From Romanomermis culicivorax (taxonomy: Eukaryota > Nematoda > Enoplea > Mermithida > Mermithidae): a DNA stretch of 64,000 bases. Positions 48,082 through 60,945 of this stretch are shown here, piece after piece (the first letter of the stretch is position 1; each line of letters begins with the position of its first letter). A program made the position numbers and the translations under genes. The notes under the pieces are model-generated. The model did not search any database and had not been told where the DNA came from. It saw only the letters and a list, made by a program, of their open reading frames with translations. The DNA lies in assembly GCA_963922205.1 (NCBI GenBank), contig CAWUHX010000084.1, positions 496,001 to 560,000 on the forward strand. Reading direction: 5' to 3'.

Positions 48082-50394
48082 ATGCCAACGGTAAGCCACA
48101 CACCACCGGACTTCACTCGATTTCCGTCGCGCTCCAGTTCTCCGAACGCCGCCACAGCCGCACGCCGCCCCTTAAGTTTTGATCAGATGCTGTTGCCGCG
48201 ACCGTCAAATATTACGCAATCGACAGCGGTACCCACGGTAAGCCTCCCGCCCCATAATCCGCCCTTGTCTAATTTCAGCACTCCCCCGCTGGATGGGACG
48301 GCACAACCGCAAATACCGCTCAATCCCGCAACCGCGGCGACGACCAATTCTCAACCCCCGCGGTCTCTAAATCAAAACCTCCTTACCGCCGCCGAAAATC
48401 GCCTTAACGTGCCGCCCGCATCGCAAATGCTGCCGCCGAACGTGCCAACTCGAAGTAATAATGACCAAATTGTCGCCAGAACCGACTCTTCCGAATCCTT
48501 TGTCAATATTGAACCACGGCAAGCCCCAGCCGCCACCCGTGCTTCAGTAAACGATCACCGCAGCAGCCTAGCCATCGCAAACGCCAATGAAGTCCAAAAT
48601 TTTCGAATCGAAGCACACGACGCGCTGGAACAACTCAACACCGCCGCGGCCCGCATAACCAACAATGTTCCTACGGTACAAACCATCGATCAAATTATCG
48701 GCGCCGTCTCCGACCAATTCCAAGCCCAGCAATTACGCGTCCAACGCGAAATACAAGAACAAACAAAAGCCACTAATGCGCGTTTCGCCGCACTCGCTGA
48801 GCAAATGCAACAATTGATTTCCACAACCGCCGCCGCAATGCACGCGCGTAACCCGCCTACACCAAGACCGCCGCCGGTGTCCTCACGGTTTCACGGCGAG
48901 GAAACAAGAGATATTTATATCCCAAACGAAACTCTCCGTGAGACTGAACCGGCTCCAGTCTTTGGCAGGCTACCAAACCAAGTCAAACCCAAAGCACCGT
49001 CGACGGATACCTTATATAATAACGAATTCGCCCGCACTACGGGCGCCGACGAGGATTTACACCGTTCCGTGCTTCAAAGACGCCCACCGCCCGCGGCAAA
49101 CCAGTTTGGTTTCTCAGAATACCCACCCGAGGATTATTATGAACATCCGCATCCTCAGTATGACATGCCGCGCACGTCTCATCGTGAGGAAGATAGCCGC
49201 ATCAAAACAATCGTCGACAATATGCACCCGATGATAATCGACGGCGCCGCAACAAATAAACGCCTGTTACGCTTCTTCATCCGACTGGAAAATGAGTTCG
49301 GTTACGATGCCTCCAATCACGTGAAGATGAGTGCCCTCCGCCGACTCACCCGCGATACGCCGAGCGACATGATCCAAGACATGACGCGGTACGAAGACGC
49401 CAAACACTTACTCATGTTCCAGTTGGCGCCCGATTGCAACCCGATGACCCTTAAACGTGAACTCGCGTCAATTACCCCAGAAGCTGGAGAAGAACCCGCC
49501 GCCTTTCTGAGTAAGGTAATGACTTATGTACAATTATTGTATCAGCATGAAGATCAAACTTTCCGGCACAAACAAGTAATTGACACCTTTTTGACCAAAA
49601 TGCCTGTTTTCTATCAACTCACAATTGGCGAACAAGCAAAGGGTTTCACGAATGTTCAACAATTGGCCGACGCCGTAGCTAAAGCCCGTAGTGTCCTCAA
49701 TGCAACTAAAGCCGAAATCGGAACCGCGGAACGACCCATTCTGGTAAATCAAGCCAATCGGGATGCACCACCACCGAAGTCGCCGCAACCATTTGACCGC
49801 CGTTTCGAACGCCGCCGCAGCATGGACCGCCCTCAAAATCGCTACCGCGAGCGCTCTCCCTCAATGGACCGTAGGATGCAAAATTCGGCGCCGCAACCCA
49901 CTAAATTCGTCTCCTTTCAACCACAAGCGATTGAGCCACCGCCGCCGCAGCCGCCGCGCATGGAGATGTTATTGGAACAACTAATTCAACGATACGACCG
50001 CGACTATGAAGAACGAAAATCTCGACAACGCCCTGAAGAAACGATACCCAACAATAGGCAACAAAGCCCGCGCCATCCATCTCAAAACAGAGAGCCGTAC
50101 GCAAATCGTTTCGACCGATCTGCTAGCAGAGACCGCGCACGCACGACGCAACCTACAGGTCTTTGGTGCGACGCCCACAAATCCCGCACCCACAATACCG
50201 AAGACTGCGTCTGGCTCAAGCGGCAGAACGCTCAACAGTCAACCCGACTTGAACCAAACCGCCCAAATTACGCCGCCCAACCACGGCAAGTTGATTTTCG
50301 AAACACTTCAAACGATGTCCGTGGACAACGCGATTGGGGACCCCGCCGCGGAGGACCGCCACAACGAGGCGCGAACTACGCCCGCGGCGCGTGA
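48082..50394 (+). CDS. gag: Gag polyprotein
   Basis: The open frame extends upstream into the LTR, but the first Met downstream of the primer site is at 48082 ([14 protein letters not shown]), giving 770 residues. A long Pro/Ala/Arg-rich N-terminal half precedes a capsid-type domain (about 49255-49710, [20 protein letters not shown] to [11 protein letters not shown]). An Arg-rich segment follows and then a C-x2-H-x4-H-x4-C zinc-knuckle variant ([15 protein letters not shown], about 50166-50210). Gag would assemble the particle and bind RNA. A splice-donor-like ACG|GTAAGC is nine bases after the start codon. The stop is a TGA after which the same frame stays open into pol. Confidence 0.85.
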   Translation: MPTVSHTPPDFTRFPSRSSSPNAATAARRPLSFDQMLLPRPSNITQSTAVPTVSLPPHNPPLSNFSTPPLDGTAQPQIPLNPATAATTNSQPPRSLNQNLLTAAENRLNVPPASQMLPPNVPTRSNNDQIVARTDSSESFVNIEPRQAPAATRASVNDHRSSLAIANANEVQNFRIEAHDALEQLNTAAARITNNVPTVQTIDQIIGAVSDQFQAQQLRVQREIQEQTKATNARFAALAEQMQQLISTTAAAMHARNPPTPRPPPVSSRFHGEETRDIYIPNETLRETEPAPVFGRLPNQVKPKAPSTDTLYNNEFARTTGADEDLHRSVLQRRPPPAANQFGFSEYPPEDYYEHPHPQYDMPRTSHREEDSRIKTIVDNMHPMIIDGAATNKRLLRFFIRLENEFGYDASNHVKMSALRRLTRDTPSDMIQDMTRYEDAKHLLMFQLAPDCNPMTLKRELASITPEAGEEPAAFLSKVMTYVQLLYQHEDQTFRHKQVIDTFLTKMPVFYQLTIGEQAKGFTNVQQLADAVAKARSVLNATKAEIGTAERPILVNQANRDAPPPKSPQPFDRRFERRRSMDRPQNRYRERSPSMDRRMQNSAPQPTKFVSFQPQAIEPPPPQPPRMEMLLEQLIQRYDRDYEERKSRQRPEETIPNNRQQSPRHPSQNREPYANRFDRSASRDRARTTQPTGLWCDAHKSRTHNTEDCVWLKRQNAQQSTRLEPNRPNYAAQPRQVDFRNTSNDVRGQRDWGPRRGGPPQRGANYARGA

Positions 50395-53300
50395 AACCAT
50401 TTTTATGAAGGTAACCCTATACAGCGCCCAAATGATTTCGTTCAGAATACCTACGCCCTTTACCCGAACCATCAATTCCCGGCGCCGTGGGAACAACATA
50501 TCCATTATATCGGGGTACCGGCTCCATACGTCACGACGACGACAGATTCATCGCGCGCTAGTTCCCAATCTTCAGAATTGCAAATTACCCTACCCGCCCT
50601 TCCGGCACCAAATACGGCATCAATACCCACGCTCGAAACACGCGCTAACAATCAATCAACGCCAACAGCCAATATGGTTATCCCATCCAAAGAAATCCCT
50701 TCTGCCGCGCCGATTGTCAGCCCCGGCATCGTCCGTTGGAACGCAACGGGCCGCGCTTTTCAAGATCCCTGTCACATCCGCTCGTCCGTTTTTCAAATTG
50801 ATAACCTCACGCCGTCTTCCAAATCGTTTGTCCGCAAGTACGCTTCTACGAGAGCCTTTCAAATTCCAATCAAAATCGGAGCCGTTAAAGCACAGGCGCT
50901 CATCGACACAGGTGCCCAATGTTCCGTCCTCTCATCAGGATTAGTCAAACGCGCTTTTGACAAACAATCGCTCCAACTCCCGATTTGTGGAAAAATCAAA
51001 GTAGCCGATGGCACCGTTGTCAACACTCACGGCCCGGTAGTCGTTACGATGGAATCCGCGTTCGGAGAGCACATGATCAAATGTGTAATCCTTGACGACG
51101 ACGGAAACGATCAATGCATCATTGGAACCGATTTCCTCGTGCACCCGGATATCCATGCCATTTTAAATTTCAAAGACAACTATATAGAAATTCAGGACGT
51201 TAAACTGCCGCTCAAGGTAATCGCCTCGGTCCGCCCGCAAATGGAACTGTTTCTCAACGCCGCTAACGACAACGTCCTAGAAGAAATACCAGAGGACGAA
51301 CGAGTAAGCTTTTATGATGATAAATCCGATATTTTTAGCCAACCCGAAGAAATCGAAGTTGAACAACCAATACGGCAGGCTCAACCTAGTCCACACCAAC
51401 CGCCCCCTCGGCGGCTGGAGGTTACTGAGCTCGCCGAACCAATTTTTCTCATCGCCCAAGCTTCTGTTTCAATTTCACCACACTGCCAACAATGGGTCAA
51501 AAGTAGCGTTTTTCCCACGACATCGGCGACAGTGCCCGACGTTATTGTCCAACCACTCGCCACGGATAACGTTGCCGCAGAACTTCCAGTCGAAACTGCA
51601 GTGGTCAACATCACCAACGGTCATTGCCCGCTCCTCTTCATTAACAACACGCCAAACAGTATCAAACTCCGACCAAATCAACTCATTGCGATGACAAAGC
51701 ACACGCTGGAGTATTCCGAAGCCCACGCCGACTGTCAGATAGCAACCGCTGCCGCCGACCGCGACTTAACTGACCACGAGCCGGCCGCACTAGACAAATC
51801 ATTCCCCGGCCACACCGCACAACAAAAGCTGGAATACGCCCTGAACAAAATGACCGAAAAGACCTACGTTTCTACCGCGCAAAAAGCAAAAGCCCTCAAG
51901 ATGCTCCAACAACACCGCGATGTTTTCAGCCTCCCCGGCGACAAACCAACTATCACTAGTGAGTTGACCATCAGCATCGACACTGGCACCGCAAGGCCCG
52001 TATCCCGCCATTACTATCGTGCCGCGATGGAGCAGACACCAATTGTACGCCGTCATATTCAAGAAATGCTTGACAATGATTTTATCGAACCATCCCGCTC
52101 ACCTTGGGCCGCACCGCTATTTTTGGTAAAGAAAAAAGACGGCTCTTGGAGACCCATTGTCGACTACTGCGGAATAAATGACATTACGCCGAGCGACAAA
52201 TTCCCGATCCCGCGCATCGACGATTATTTAGACGCAATGGGCCACGCAAAATTCTTCACCACGCTCGACCTCAAAGCCGGGTACTGGCAGGTACTCTCCC
52301 ACGATAAAACAACCTTCATTTGCCAAGAAGGTTTGTTTGGATTCAAAGTTTTGCCCTTCGGCTTGAAGAACGCGCCCGCCGAATTTCAACGTTTAATGGA
52401 AAGAATTCTCCGACCGTACATTTGGAAAATTTGTCTCGTTTATATTGATGATATTATTATTTTCTCGAACTCGTTTGAAGAACATTTGGAGCATCTACAA
52501 ATCGTTTTCGACACCCTCTGCGCGGCCAATCTTACGCTTCGGCCAGACAAATGCGAGTTCCTGCTGCCGCAAGTCAAATTCCTGGGACATCTTCTTAGCG
52601 CCCGTGGAATCGCAGCCGATCCGGAAAAAGTCAAAGCAATCGCCGAATACGAATTTCTGAAGACCAAAAAAGGTATGCAGAGTTTTTTAGGTTTAGTTCA
52701 ATGGTGCAAGCGATTCATCCCGAATTTGGCGACCTTGTCCAGTCCTTTGTACGGACTTCTACGTAAAGACGCCCAATATTTTGCCACGGATGAACACTAG
52801 GCCGCATTCAAAGGTATTAAGACAGCCCTTACGTCTTCGCCCTTTCTCCGCTACCCAGTTTACGATGGCAAAGCCCAATTCGTCATCCAAACCGACGCCA
52901 GTACGACCGCCATTGGAGCAATTTTGTATCAAGAAAACGAAAACGATCAATGGGTCATCGCTTACAATAGTCGCGTACTCACCGATGCCGAAACCCGCTA
53001 CAGTACAACTGAGCGTGAATGCCTCGCCATTGTCTACGGCTTCCGGATGTATCGCCACTATGTGTACGGCCAGAAAGTTATCGTCCGCACCGACCACAAG
53101 CCACTCGAATGGCTCAAAGACGAAAAACATTGCAACTCACAGCTCCAACGCTTCGCGATCAGCCTCCAAGACTACGATTACAAAGTAGAATACATCAAAG
53201 GTAAAGATAACGCTTGTGCCGATTTTCTGTCCAGGAAAGATGACCGCGACAAATCCCCAATCCAGAACGCTGAAAACTTGACCGCAACGATTTTCCGTGA

Positions 53301-54798
53301 GAACTTTCACCCTGCTGGTGCAACTAAGGAAACCGACTTAACGGCGCCCGAAATACGCCCAGCAGCGGCTTCACTACCCACGGAAGTCGACGCCGATATC
53401 AACGCTATCACCCGTGCAATGACGAGAAAGACCATCAGTCAACCCACACTCTCTAATTCAATGCCTAAAGATGCCGACCACGAACCGCCTCCGGCTGAGG
53501 TCATTACGATCGCCGCTCACGAAGAAGTTCTGAAAGCTCAAGCCGCGGATCCAGCCATTACAAAAATCATCGCCACCCCCAGAACAGATAACGCCGCCAA
53601 ACACCCACCGATTTTCTTCCTCGAAGATCAAATTTTGTACCGTCAACTTAACGAGGTCAAGCAACTAGTCGTACCCGCTTCCATGGTCGACCAAACTCTT
53701 CACCAATTCCACGGCGCGAAGATTTTGAACCACCAAGGGACAAACCGCACGCTAGCAGCCATCAAAGCTCACTTTTGGTGGCCCCGCATGGAAGAAAACG
53801 TTCGAGAGTGGATCAAAACTTGCAAAATTTGCCAACTAACAACCCCACGTACGTCACCGCCCCCGCCATTGCTGCCGATTCAACCCAAACACCCATTTGA
53901 AATCGTGGCAACCGACATCGTCAACATTTCGCCAGTAGGTGAGAAGCGTCCCTACGTTATTGTTTTTCAGGATTACTTCACAAAATTCGTGTCCGTGCAT
54001 CCGATACCAGATCAAAAAGCTTCAACAATAGTGGAATGTTTTATCAACAACGTCGTTCTCACACATGGCAGCCCACTCGTACTCCTTTCCGATCAAGGTG
54101 GATGCTTTACGTCAAAACTCATGCAAGATATTTGCGAACTTCTCAAAATTCGAAAAGTTAAAACAACGGCGTACCATCCTCAATGCAACGGAATGGTCGA
54201 ACGTTTCAATCAAACATTGATCGCCCAGCTCAAAAAGTATACCGCTGACGATCCAGACAACTGGGAGCGCTACCTGCCCTACGCCGTGTTAGCTTACAAC
54301 GCCACGCCGCATACAGCCACACGCCATTCGCCATTCAGTTTATTACGAGGATATGAGCCGCGCATCACCTTCGACTACGACTGCGCCCGCCGCCTCACCT
54401 TGCCGTTGAATTATGACGCTTATCAACATAATCTAACGCAAGCCCAACTCAAGATGCACGAAAAGATTAAAGCTAACCTCGATGCCGCAGCTGCCGCCAG
54501 CAAAGAATATTTTGACCGCAAAGCTCGAAAACGCGACTTCGTCGTTAACGACTTAGTTCTTTTAACCAACACGCGCAAAGCCAACAAAATTCAACCCGAC
54601 TTCATCGGGCCTTTCCTCGTCACGGACGCCTCTCGGGCAACCGAAAACGTTGTTACCATCGACTCACTCGACGCGCCCGGCCGCCCGCAGACCGTCTCCA
54701 TAACACGTCTAAAACCGTTTGTCCCACGACCGGCAAAGGATGCATTCGAAAACGAAGAAGGTGGACCCCGCACGCCCCACACTTCTCGCCTGCAATAG
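50395..54798 (+). CDS. pol: Pol polyprotein: protease, RT, RNase H, integrase, with one in-frame TAG
   Basis: The frame is the same as gag and is open from the gag TGA; the first Met is at 50578. The protease has [14 protein letters not shown] (near 50900). RT has [32 protein letters not shown] and the YIDD box (near 52440). A TAG at 52798-52800 separates RT from RNase H, whose acidic residues are visible ([32 protein letters not shown]). Integrase has the HHCC domain (near 53700-53835), DDE residues in [17 protein letters not shown] and NGMVERFNQ, and a C-terminal region. The TAG could be a CAG-to-TAG mutation. All catalytic motifs are otherwise present. TGA suppression would give a Gag-Pol fusion. 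Confidence 0.9.
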
Positions 54799-55308
54799 TT
54801 TGCTTTGAAATTTTTCTTTTGTGATACGGCGCTCATCACGCCGCATTGTAAATAATCTTTATGTTTGTTTAATTTAGATCACGGCGACCTCGTTGACGAG
54901 CAAGGATGCACGGCAGTTTCGAAACATTTCCCTTCAACCCGTCTTTTCCTAGCACTCGGCCGACTTTACAATATCACTTTACATCCTGCCCCGGTTCCCA
55001 CACTTTTGCAATAGGAGGGGGTTTCTTCTTTAATGTTAGGTTCTGTTCAGCGCGAGGCCATTCGGTTTACTTCCGCCCGACCCTGGCCGCTATCACTCTC
55101 ATAAGACTAATTGGGAAAGGTTGATTTTATTCTCCATTAACATAGTGGTGTTTGTGTTGCTTTTCGTAATGGTAGTGTTTGCATTTTCTTACTTTACACT
55201 TTCTTCACCTTTCAGCGGCTTATTCTTTTACTATTTCATTTCCACCTTTCGCTTCCATCAGCAATAGTCGCATTTTCCAGCCGCTCCCAAAAATTTTATT
55301 TTTTCAAA
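54799..55308. other. Non-coding spacer after pol, with acceptor-like sites
   Basis: A T-rich tract ending TTTAG at about 54877 and another ending TTTCAG at about 55217 look like 3' splice sites. They could serve a subgenomic mRNA for the accessory ORF, with a donor near gag. No gene is seen. Confidence 0.45.
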
Positions 55309-58300
55309 ATGACGACGCTGTCGACTGGATCAACCTCCACGGCCGACGAGCCTCCGCCGTATCGTGAATCGATAAACATCAACGAACGATACGTACGTTG
55401 GGCCGAGCAGCAGCCCCACCAAAACGACCTAAGTTTCGCCTGCGATGGTATTTTCTCATTTTATGCTTTTGCTGCTTATACTTGCATGCTTTTGCTTGGG
55501 ACCCCATGGGTACCTCCCCCATTCTGTAGTTTTGGGCCAGAGCTCCATGGTCAGCCGCCGTGATCCCCGTCATCGTCAAGTTGTGGCCTCCTCAGGCCAT
55601 AACCGGCCGCTGCTTTGATTTCCACATACCACAACTCTCGTTATCTCGCTATCGTAGCCCGATCCAGTTGTCCAAATGCGCCCATCAAGGTGACATCGCC
55701 GCCCAAGCCCACGCCGCCTCAAAGCATGTGTCCCTCTAACAAAGTGATAGCAACACAGCGCCTCCACCCTGGTTCACGTTTACATCATCTTTCAATCCCC
55801 ATGTCCCTCATTCGACTTGGTGTCCCATGTGTCAATGATGAGTATCGCATTCGCTCTTGTTTAGAAAACAACCTCAAACGCCTGACTCGCGTCGCCGATT
55901 TGGAGTCGTGGTACATTTCCATGTACGCGCGACCCCCGAATGTCTTGCCGCCACCGATATTCCTCTCACCCGGAAGTTTGGGGCAGGCCTTGGCCGCCCA
56001 ACCCACACCAAACTTCTGTGGCTATACGCTGGTCGGCTTTGACACCGAATCGATCATGGCCGCCAACATAAAACAGTTCCAGTTCACCGTGCAAATGCCA
56101 GCCGACCCCACGGCGCCTAGCTACCCCCGATATGTTCAACTTGCATTCCCGAATGGCAGGATGTTTGTCTTCGAAACGTTCACCGCCACCCCGGAAGACT
56201 GGACCGCGCTTTTCTCCCTAGTCGACGGCGAACACACCATCGTAGTTTCCTTCGATGGAGCCGACGACTGGGCGGGAATATATGCTCTTCTGGGCACTCA
56301 ATTTTGAACCGATCGGCAAAAGAAAAACAAAGACCCCGTCGTTAAAGCCATTCATTTCGACGCGAACCGCGTTATTCGAAATATCGACATATCCCCATCA
56401 CTGTACGAGTTGGCGCGACGCATTGGCTTCCTTCCGGAAAAATGCACGCTTAAAGCAACAGTTTCCGCCATGTGGGCGCTGGACGTTTCAAAGCTCACGC
56501 TACGCTTCCCGGGAGCCCTACGCTTTTTCAACAACCCGACAACGTCGTTCTTGCAATCCGACGTTCTGGCCTACGCGGCCCTCGACGCCTATTATCCGTT
56601 GCTATTGTTTTTGGCCTTTGGTCGTTACAGCTTCATCCCCGAGGTCTACAACGCCCCCGCGTTGTTTCCCCACGACTCGTTGGACGCTGCCGAAATCGAC
56701 CACCTCGCCGAATACGTTATCACCACCTTTCACAACGTCGCGCTGTCGGATGTCTTGCCCCCCGACTACGCCAACCGAATATATCCGACGACATCGCAAG
56801 TGGCCTTACCCGCAATAATGCGAGACGAAGTTCTTTTGGCTTATAAATTTTTTATGTATGATTGCACATCGTCCGACCACGGTCGGTCTTTTTGTTTAGG
56901 TACGGTTCCCAACAGCTTCCGGGACGTCAAACCCTTGACGGGAACAACTCACCCGAAGCTCCTCCCCGTTCCAAAAGTGCCGAAGAAAAAGAAAAAGAAA
57001 CAAAAGGACAAATGGAACAAATCACCGGACGTTTCCGATGACAAAGATCCGGCTCTCAAACCACGATCTGTTTTCGACGATCCCAAACGCCTTGAAGCAG
57101 CCGTCACGTCGGCCATGAAGAGCAACCTCACCGATCGGCTTCTCGACTTCCTCAACTTTCCGCTTTCGCCGATATATAAGTTGGCCGTCCGCGATCGTAT
57201 GCCATACAACGACCCCAATTTACCGCCGCTACCTCACGAAGTTGACGATCTTTGGACAGAACGCGTAGCCGCTGACCAACCCCTACGCGAGCGCACCTAT
57301 AACGGTACTCATTATCGTTATCACCCTTCCACCATCCTTAATTTTTTACAGGTGGACGGAGACTGGTTCCGAAAGCTAACGTCTTTTATGCCCTTAGCCG
57401 CGCTCCTTGCGTCACCGTGTTCCGCCGCAGAATATGCCTTCGTCAACGATGTCCTACTTCGCCACGCTCAATCAATGACACCAGACATACGCGCCGCGTT
57501 TTACGAGTGCATGTGGTACCGCAGTGACGGCAACCCCAATTCGCTTCTTACGAATTGGATGAACCGTATCCCGGAACGCGAACCCAGTTTCTCTAGCGAC
57601 CCCGGCACGTATATTTGCAATCAATTTGCGTTACGCCCGATTGTGTTCAACGAAGACTTCCACATGGAAACGTCGGTCGAAGAAATTGAAATCGATGAAC
57701 ACAACTATACGGCCAATCCGCACAGCCGTTTCCATTTCTATTCAACGTTCATTGCGCTCATCGACTTCCAAAACCGCTTTTTGTTCCCCCCGCCGGTGTA
57801 TGTGTACCCCATGCCGACTACGGCTTCGGTGCAAACGCTCACCGCCGAGGAACTTCTCGACCGCCCTATCGATGTCGAAGTTGAACCCGCCGACGACGAA
57901 CTACTCGATACGCCAATCTTCGACCTCAACATAGCGAAGCTGCCGCCATCAACAGACGCGTCGGCCCTTCCTATAACCGCCGCGCCCTCCGACATAACCG
58001 CAACCGCCACCCAAATCAACGACTTTTTGAAACTGATGCTCGAAGAAATTTCCAATATCGCCCCGACTCCGATGGACGAATCTACTCCCGTCCAACCCCC
58101 CGCGATTGATTCCGAAACGATGACGTCAGAACAAATGTTGACCGATATACCGGAAGAAAGCACGGTGGATCAATCCACGTCTATGGATGTCGCCCCTATC
58201 GAACCCGCCGCTACGATACCGACCACGGCACCCGCCGTGGATCCACGAAAATATTTGGCAACGCCGGCAGCCTTGCCGGGGCCTCCGATCATTGCTACTG

Positions 58301-59646
58301 TTGCCGCAGCCAGGTATAGTGCTCCCGTACGTTTTTCGCAACAGATTATTTCAGCTACCCAATGGGACGCCTTGGCCGCAGCACTTGCCGCGTATCATTT
58401 TCCGCCACCCCCGCCCGGTATGTTGTTTCCCGAACACCAGTGGAAAGATTTCCCTGCAGCTCTGAAAGACGAGATACAACGAATTTTGTTGCCTCCACCG
58501 ACGTTGATCGCCCCCGCCCCGCAAGTCACTCAAACGGCTCCTGCGATGGCCCAACCCATCGTGCAACCACGGGCTCCATTACCGCCGCCGGTAACATCGC
58601 AACCGCAACCAATTCGGCAACCGCCGCAGGCAGCGATTCTAGTGCCGCCGATGGCGCCTGTGGATGTTCAAACCCCACAGGCACCCAGCACGTCCGTGCC
58701 GGCTCTAGATCGCTACGGTAATCCTATCCGAAGACCCGGCCGGTATGAGCACTCAGCAAAGCGAAAACAACATCTCCAGGAAGAATCGGCGTACCGCAAA
58801 TCCCACAAAACACGAACAACGGACGAACCGAGTACGCGGCGTACGCCGCCACCCAGCACTTCGCGTGCTGAGCGCGGCCGCACGCCCAGCGAACGCACAA
58901 CTCGACGCCGCGAACAACGCGAGAAACAGAGGGCCCGCAAAGAAGCTGAACGCTCTTCGCACGCCACGTCAACGCTGAAACCCAAACACGACTCCTCCAA
59001 AACAGCAGCGCCGGCAACGAAACCGCCGCCTGCTCACCAACCCGATAGCCACCGTTCACGCCACGAGTCTCACTCTCGTGATGATCGCCACCGTAAAGAA
59101 ACAAAACAAACTCCATCAACCGGCAGGGATAGTCGCCAACACGAACGCCGCGATGACGCACCGCCGCATCGTACGCAAAGTGAACAAACACGCAAGGTAC
59201 ATACGACCGGTTTTTACGAAGAGGCACATCGCCATCAGTTTCGCCGGTCACCGCCCAAGTTGACGGACTTTATCAGCCCGTTGCATAGAGACACGGAGAT
59301 CCAACGACGTCTGGAGGCCTTGAAAAACCCGCCAAAAGATGAATTCAAAGTTCCGCTTCCACCGCCTCCCATGGACGTGGAACCCGCAACACCATCGATT
59401 CCGCCTACGGTAACGTCGCAGCCGTCTACGACTCCGACATCGGCCACATCGACTACGGTAACCCACACCACGTCGCTGCCGCCTACGGCCCCGGCGTCGG
59501 CTCTGGTTACTGCGTTCAAACAGCCGCCGGTGATCATCGCCACTAAGCCGGTTCTTGGAGTTCCTCTGCCACCAAGTCCCGCTCCAGTCATTAAACCCCG
59601 GTTGCCTAGCGAGGCCACACATTTGCCAAATTACACACGATTCTGA
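55309..59646 (+). CDS. Accessory protein with WRN/RNase D-like DEDDy exonuclease signature
   Basis: I propose exon 1 at 55309-55447 ([20 protein letters not shown], with a PPPY motif), an intron with GT at 55448 and AG at 55656-55657, and exon 2 from 55658; the phases match. The exonuclease signature is LVGFDTESI (motif I, near 56030), [18 protein letters not shown] (motif II, near 56245), and [12 protein letters not shown] (motif III, near 56572), spaced as in WRN-type DEDDy 3'-5' exonucleases. A TGA at 56305-56307 lies between motifs II and III; the same frame continues to 59646. The rest is a Lys-rich linker, a helical middle and a Pro/Arg/Ser-rich tail. Such enzymes remove nucleotides from 3' ends; a role in reverse transcription or host-defence evasion is speculation. 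Confidence 0.65.
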
Positions 59647-60402
59647 ACCACCGATACGCGGCATTGCGTTACGTTAGTCACACCGGGCTACCCGCCACAT
59701 ATTGACCCGGCCGTCGAATTTTTCTCACCGCGCACGCTGCACGAAATGGTACTGATCAATTTCTTCGGCCGCCTTCATATTCGTATCATCATGCCCGTGC
59801 ACATCCGCGCCAGGAATGCTTCGCTGGCACTGTACCAATATTTCCGCGACCATTATCGCCCCGCATACATCGAACAACAACCCCCGATCTCGCACGCCGT
59901 GGCCACGTTGATATTGAAATGGGTCGCCGGTCTTTGGGCCGAGGAGCTCGGCGTCGTTGACGCCGTTCACACCGCCCACTTGACACTTTTCCTATACGAA
60001 GCCCGCGGCTTGTATAACCCCTCGTGCCTACTTCAAGCCTACAACACCACTGTCGGACTCATCGACAGCTGGATGGCTTACCCGCGCTACGCCCCGTTTC
60101 CACAGCCGCCTGAAATCGCCGACATCCAACAAATTTATTTGCAATATCACAGCGAGACGGATCGCCCCGCGCCCCTGCTGCGTCAGCACGACTTTTCTGC
60201 CTGGTGGAATCTTTTGCCACCGCGACCGTTGCCGCCAACAAGGATGCCGTCCGACCGACCATCGCTAATCGCCACCCAGTTGCCACCACCAGGCGTGAAC
60301 CCGCTCTCGCCGCTTCAACTTCAAACGTCCACCTCATCGTCGCGCCGCCGGGATACCTCTGATTACGGTCGATCCCCCTATTCCCGTAACATCCGTTTTT
60401 GA
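59647..60402 (+). CDS. Accessory ORF 2, unknown function
   Basis: The frame is the same as the previous ORF and is open immediately after its TGA; the first Met is at 59746, giving 218 residues. The N-terminal part is hydrophobic and helical ([38 protein letters not shown]), and the end is Pro/Ser/Arg-rich. Both this frame and the previous one end in Arg-Phe-stop. No family is recognised. The stop TGA overlaps a following ATG (TGATG at 60400-60404), which opens a 51-codon frame to 60556 whose status is unclear. Confidence 0.55.
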   Translation, partial: TTDTRHCVTLVTPGYPPHIDPAVEFFSPRTLHEMVLINFFGRLHIRIIMPVHIRARNASLALYQYFRDHYRPAYIEQQPPISHAVATLILKWVAGLWAEELGVVDAVHTAHLTLFLYEARGLYNPSCLLQAYNTTVGLIDSWMAYPRYAPFPQPPEIADIQQIYLQYHSETDRPAPLLRQHDFSAWWNLLPPRPLPPTRMPSDRPSLIATQLPPPGVNPLSPLQLQTSTSSSRRRDTSDYGRSPYSRNIRF

Positions 60403-60556
60403 TGGCCACGACGACCCTCGCGATCCCCATGGCTACCACAACGATCGTTACCGATGAAACGAACGCGACCGCTGCGATCCTCCACGAAATCACCGCTCCA
60501 CATCCGATACTCGTTACCGCCGCCGCCATTGAACAAAAGCTTTTTGTACAGTAACA

Positions 60557-60945
60557 TTGTTTTTTCTTCGTTTTTGTGTTTCTTAACCTCATTTTGACCT
60601 GGTTGTTTTATTTCTAATCTCGTTCATGCTTTATACTTTTGTACTAGTTTCCAGCGCACGTGCAGCTGACGCTGCAAGCACACAGTAAGTTGACCGCCGG
60701 TGGCCCGCTACACGCCCCCACTTGCCCCGTTTTTGTCCGTACACTTGGCCGCTGGACACACTATTGTCGCCGCCCCAAAAATCGGCTCAAACTACCCCAA
60801 CAACTCCACCGGCCCCACTGTGTGACGCCGAAGAATTCTTCGGCAACCCCGGCGACGGCCTGTAGTGGCGGAGCCCTTCCCCTTGCATGTTTTTCAGTAT
60901 TTCTTGACGATCGCTTAGGGCGATCTACTGCAAGGGGGGGAGGGG
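60557..60945 (+). other. 3' untranslated region and polypurine tract of the young Gypsy
   Basis: CAAGGGGGGGGAGGGG at about 60931-60945 is the purine tract next to the LTR. A gapped inverted repeat, GATCGCTTAGGGCGATC, precedes it at about 60910-60926 and is shared with the remnant near 9820. No gene is seen. Confidence 0.75.

Noticed and set aside
58187..59664. Overlapping frames opposite and beside the accessory ORF
   Set aside because: They are GC-rich shadow frames of the long accessory ORF.
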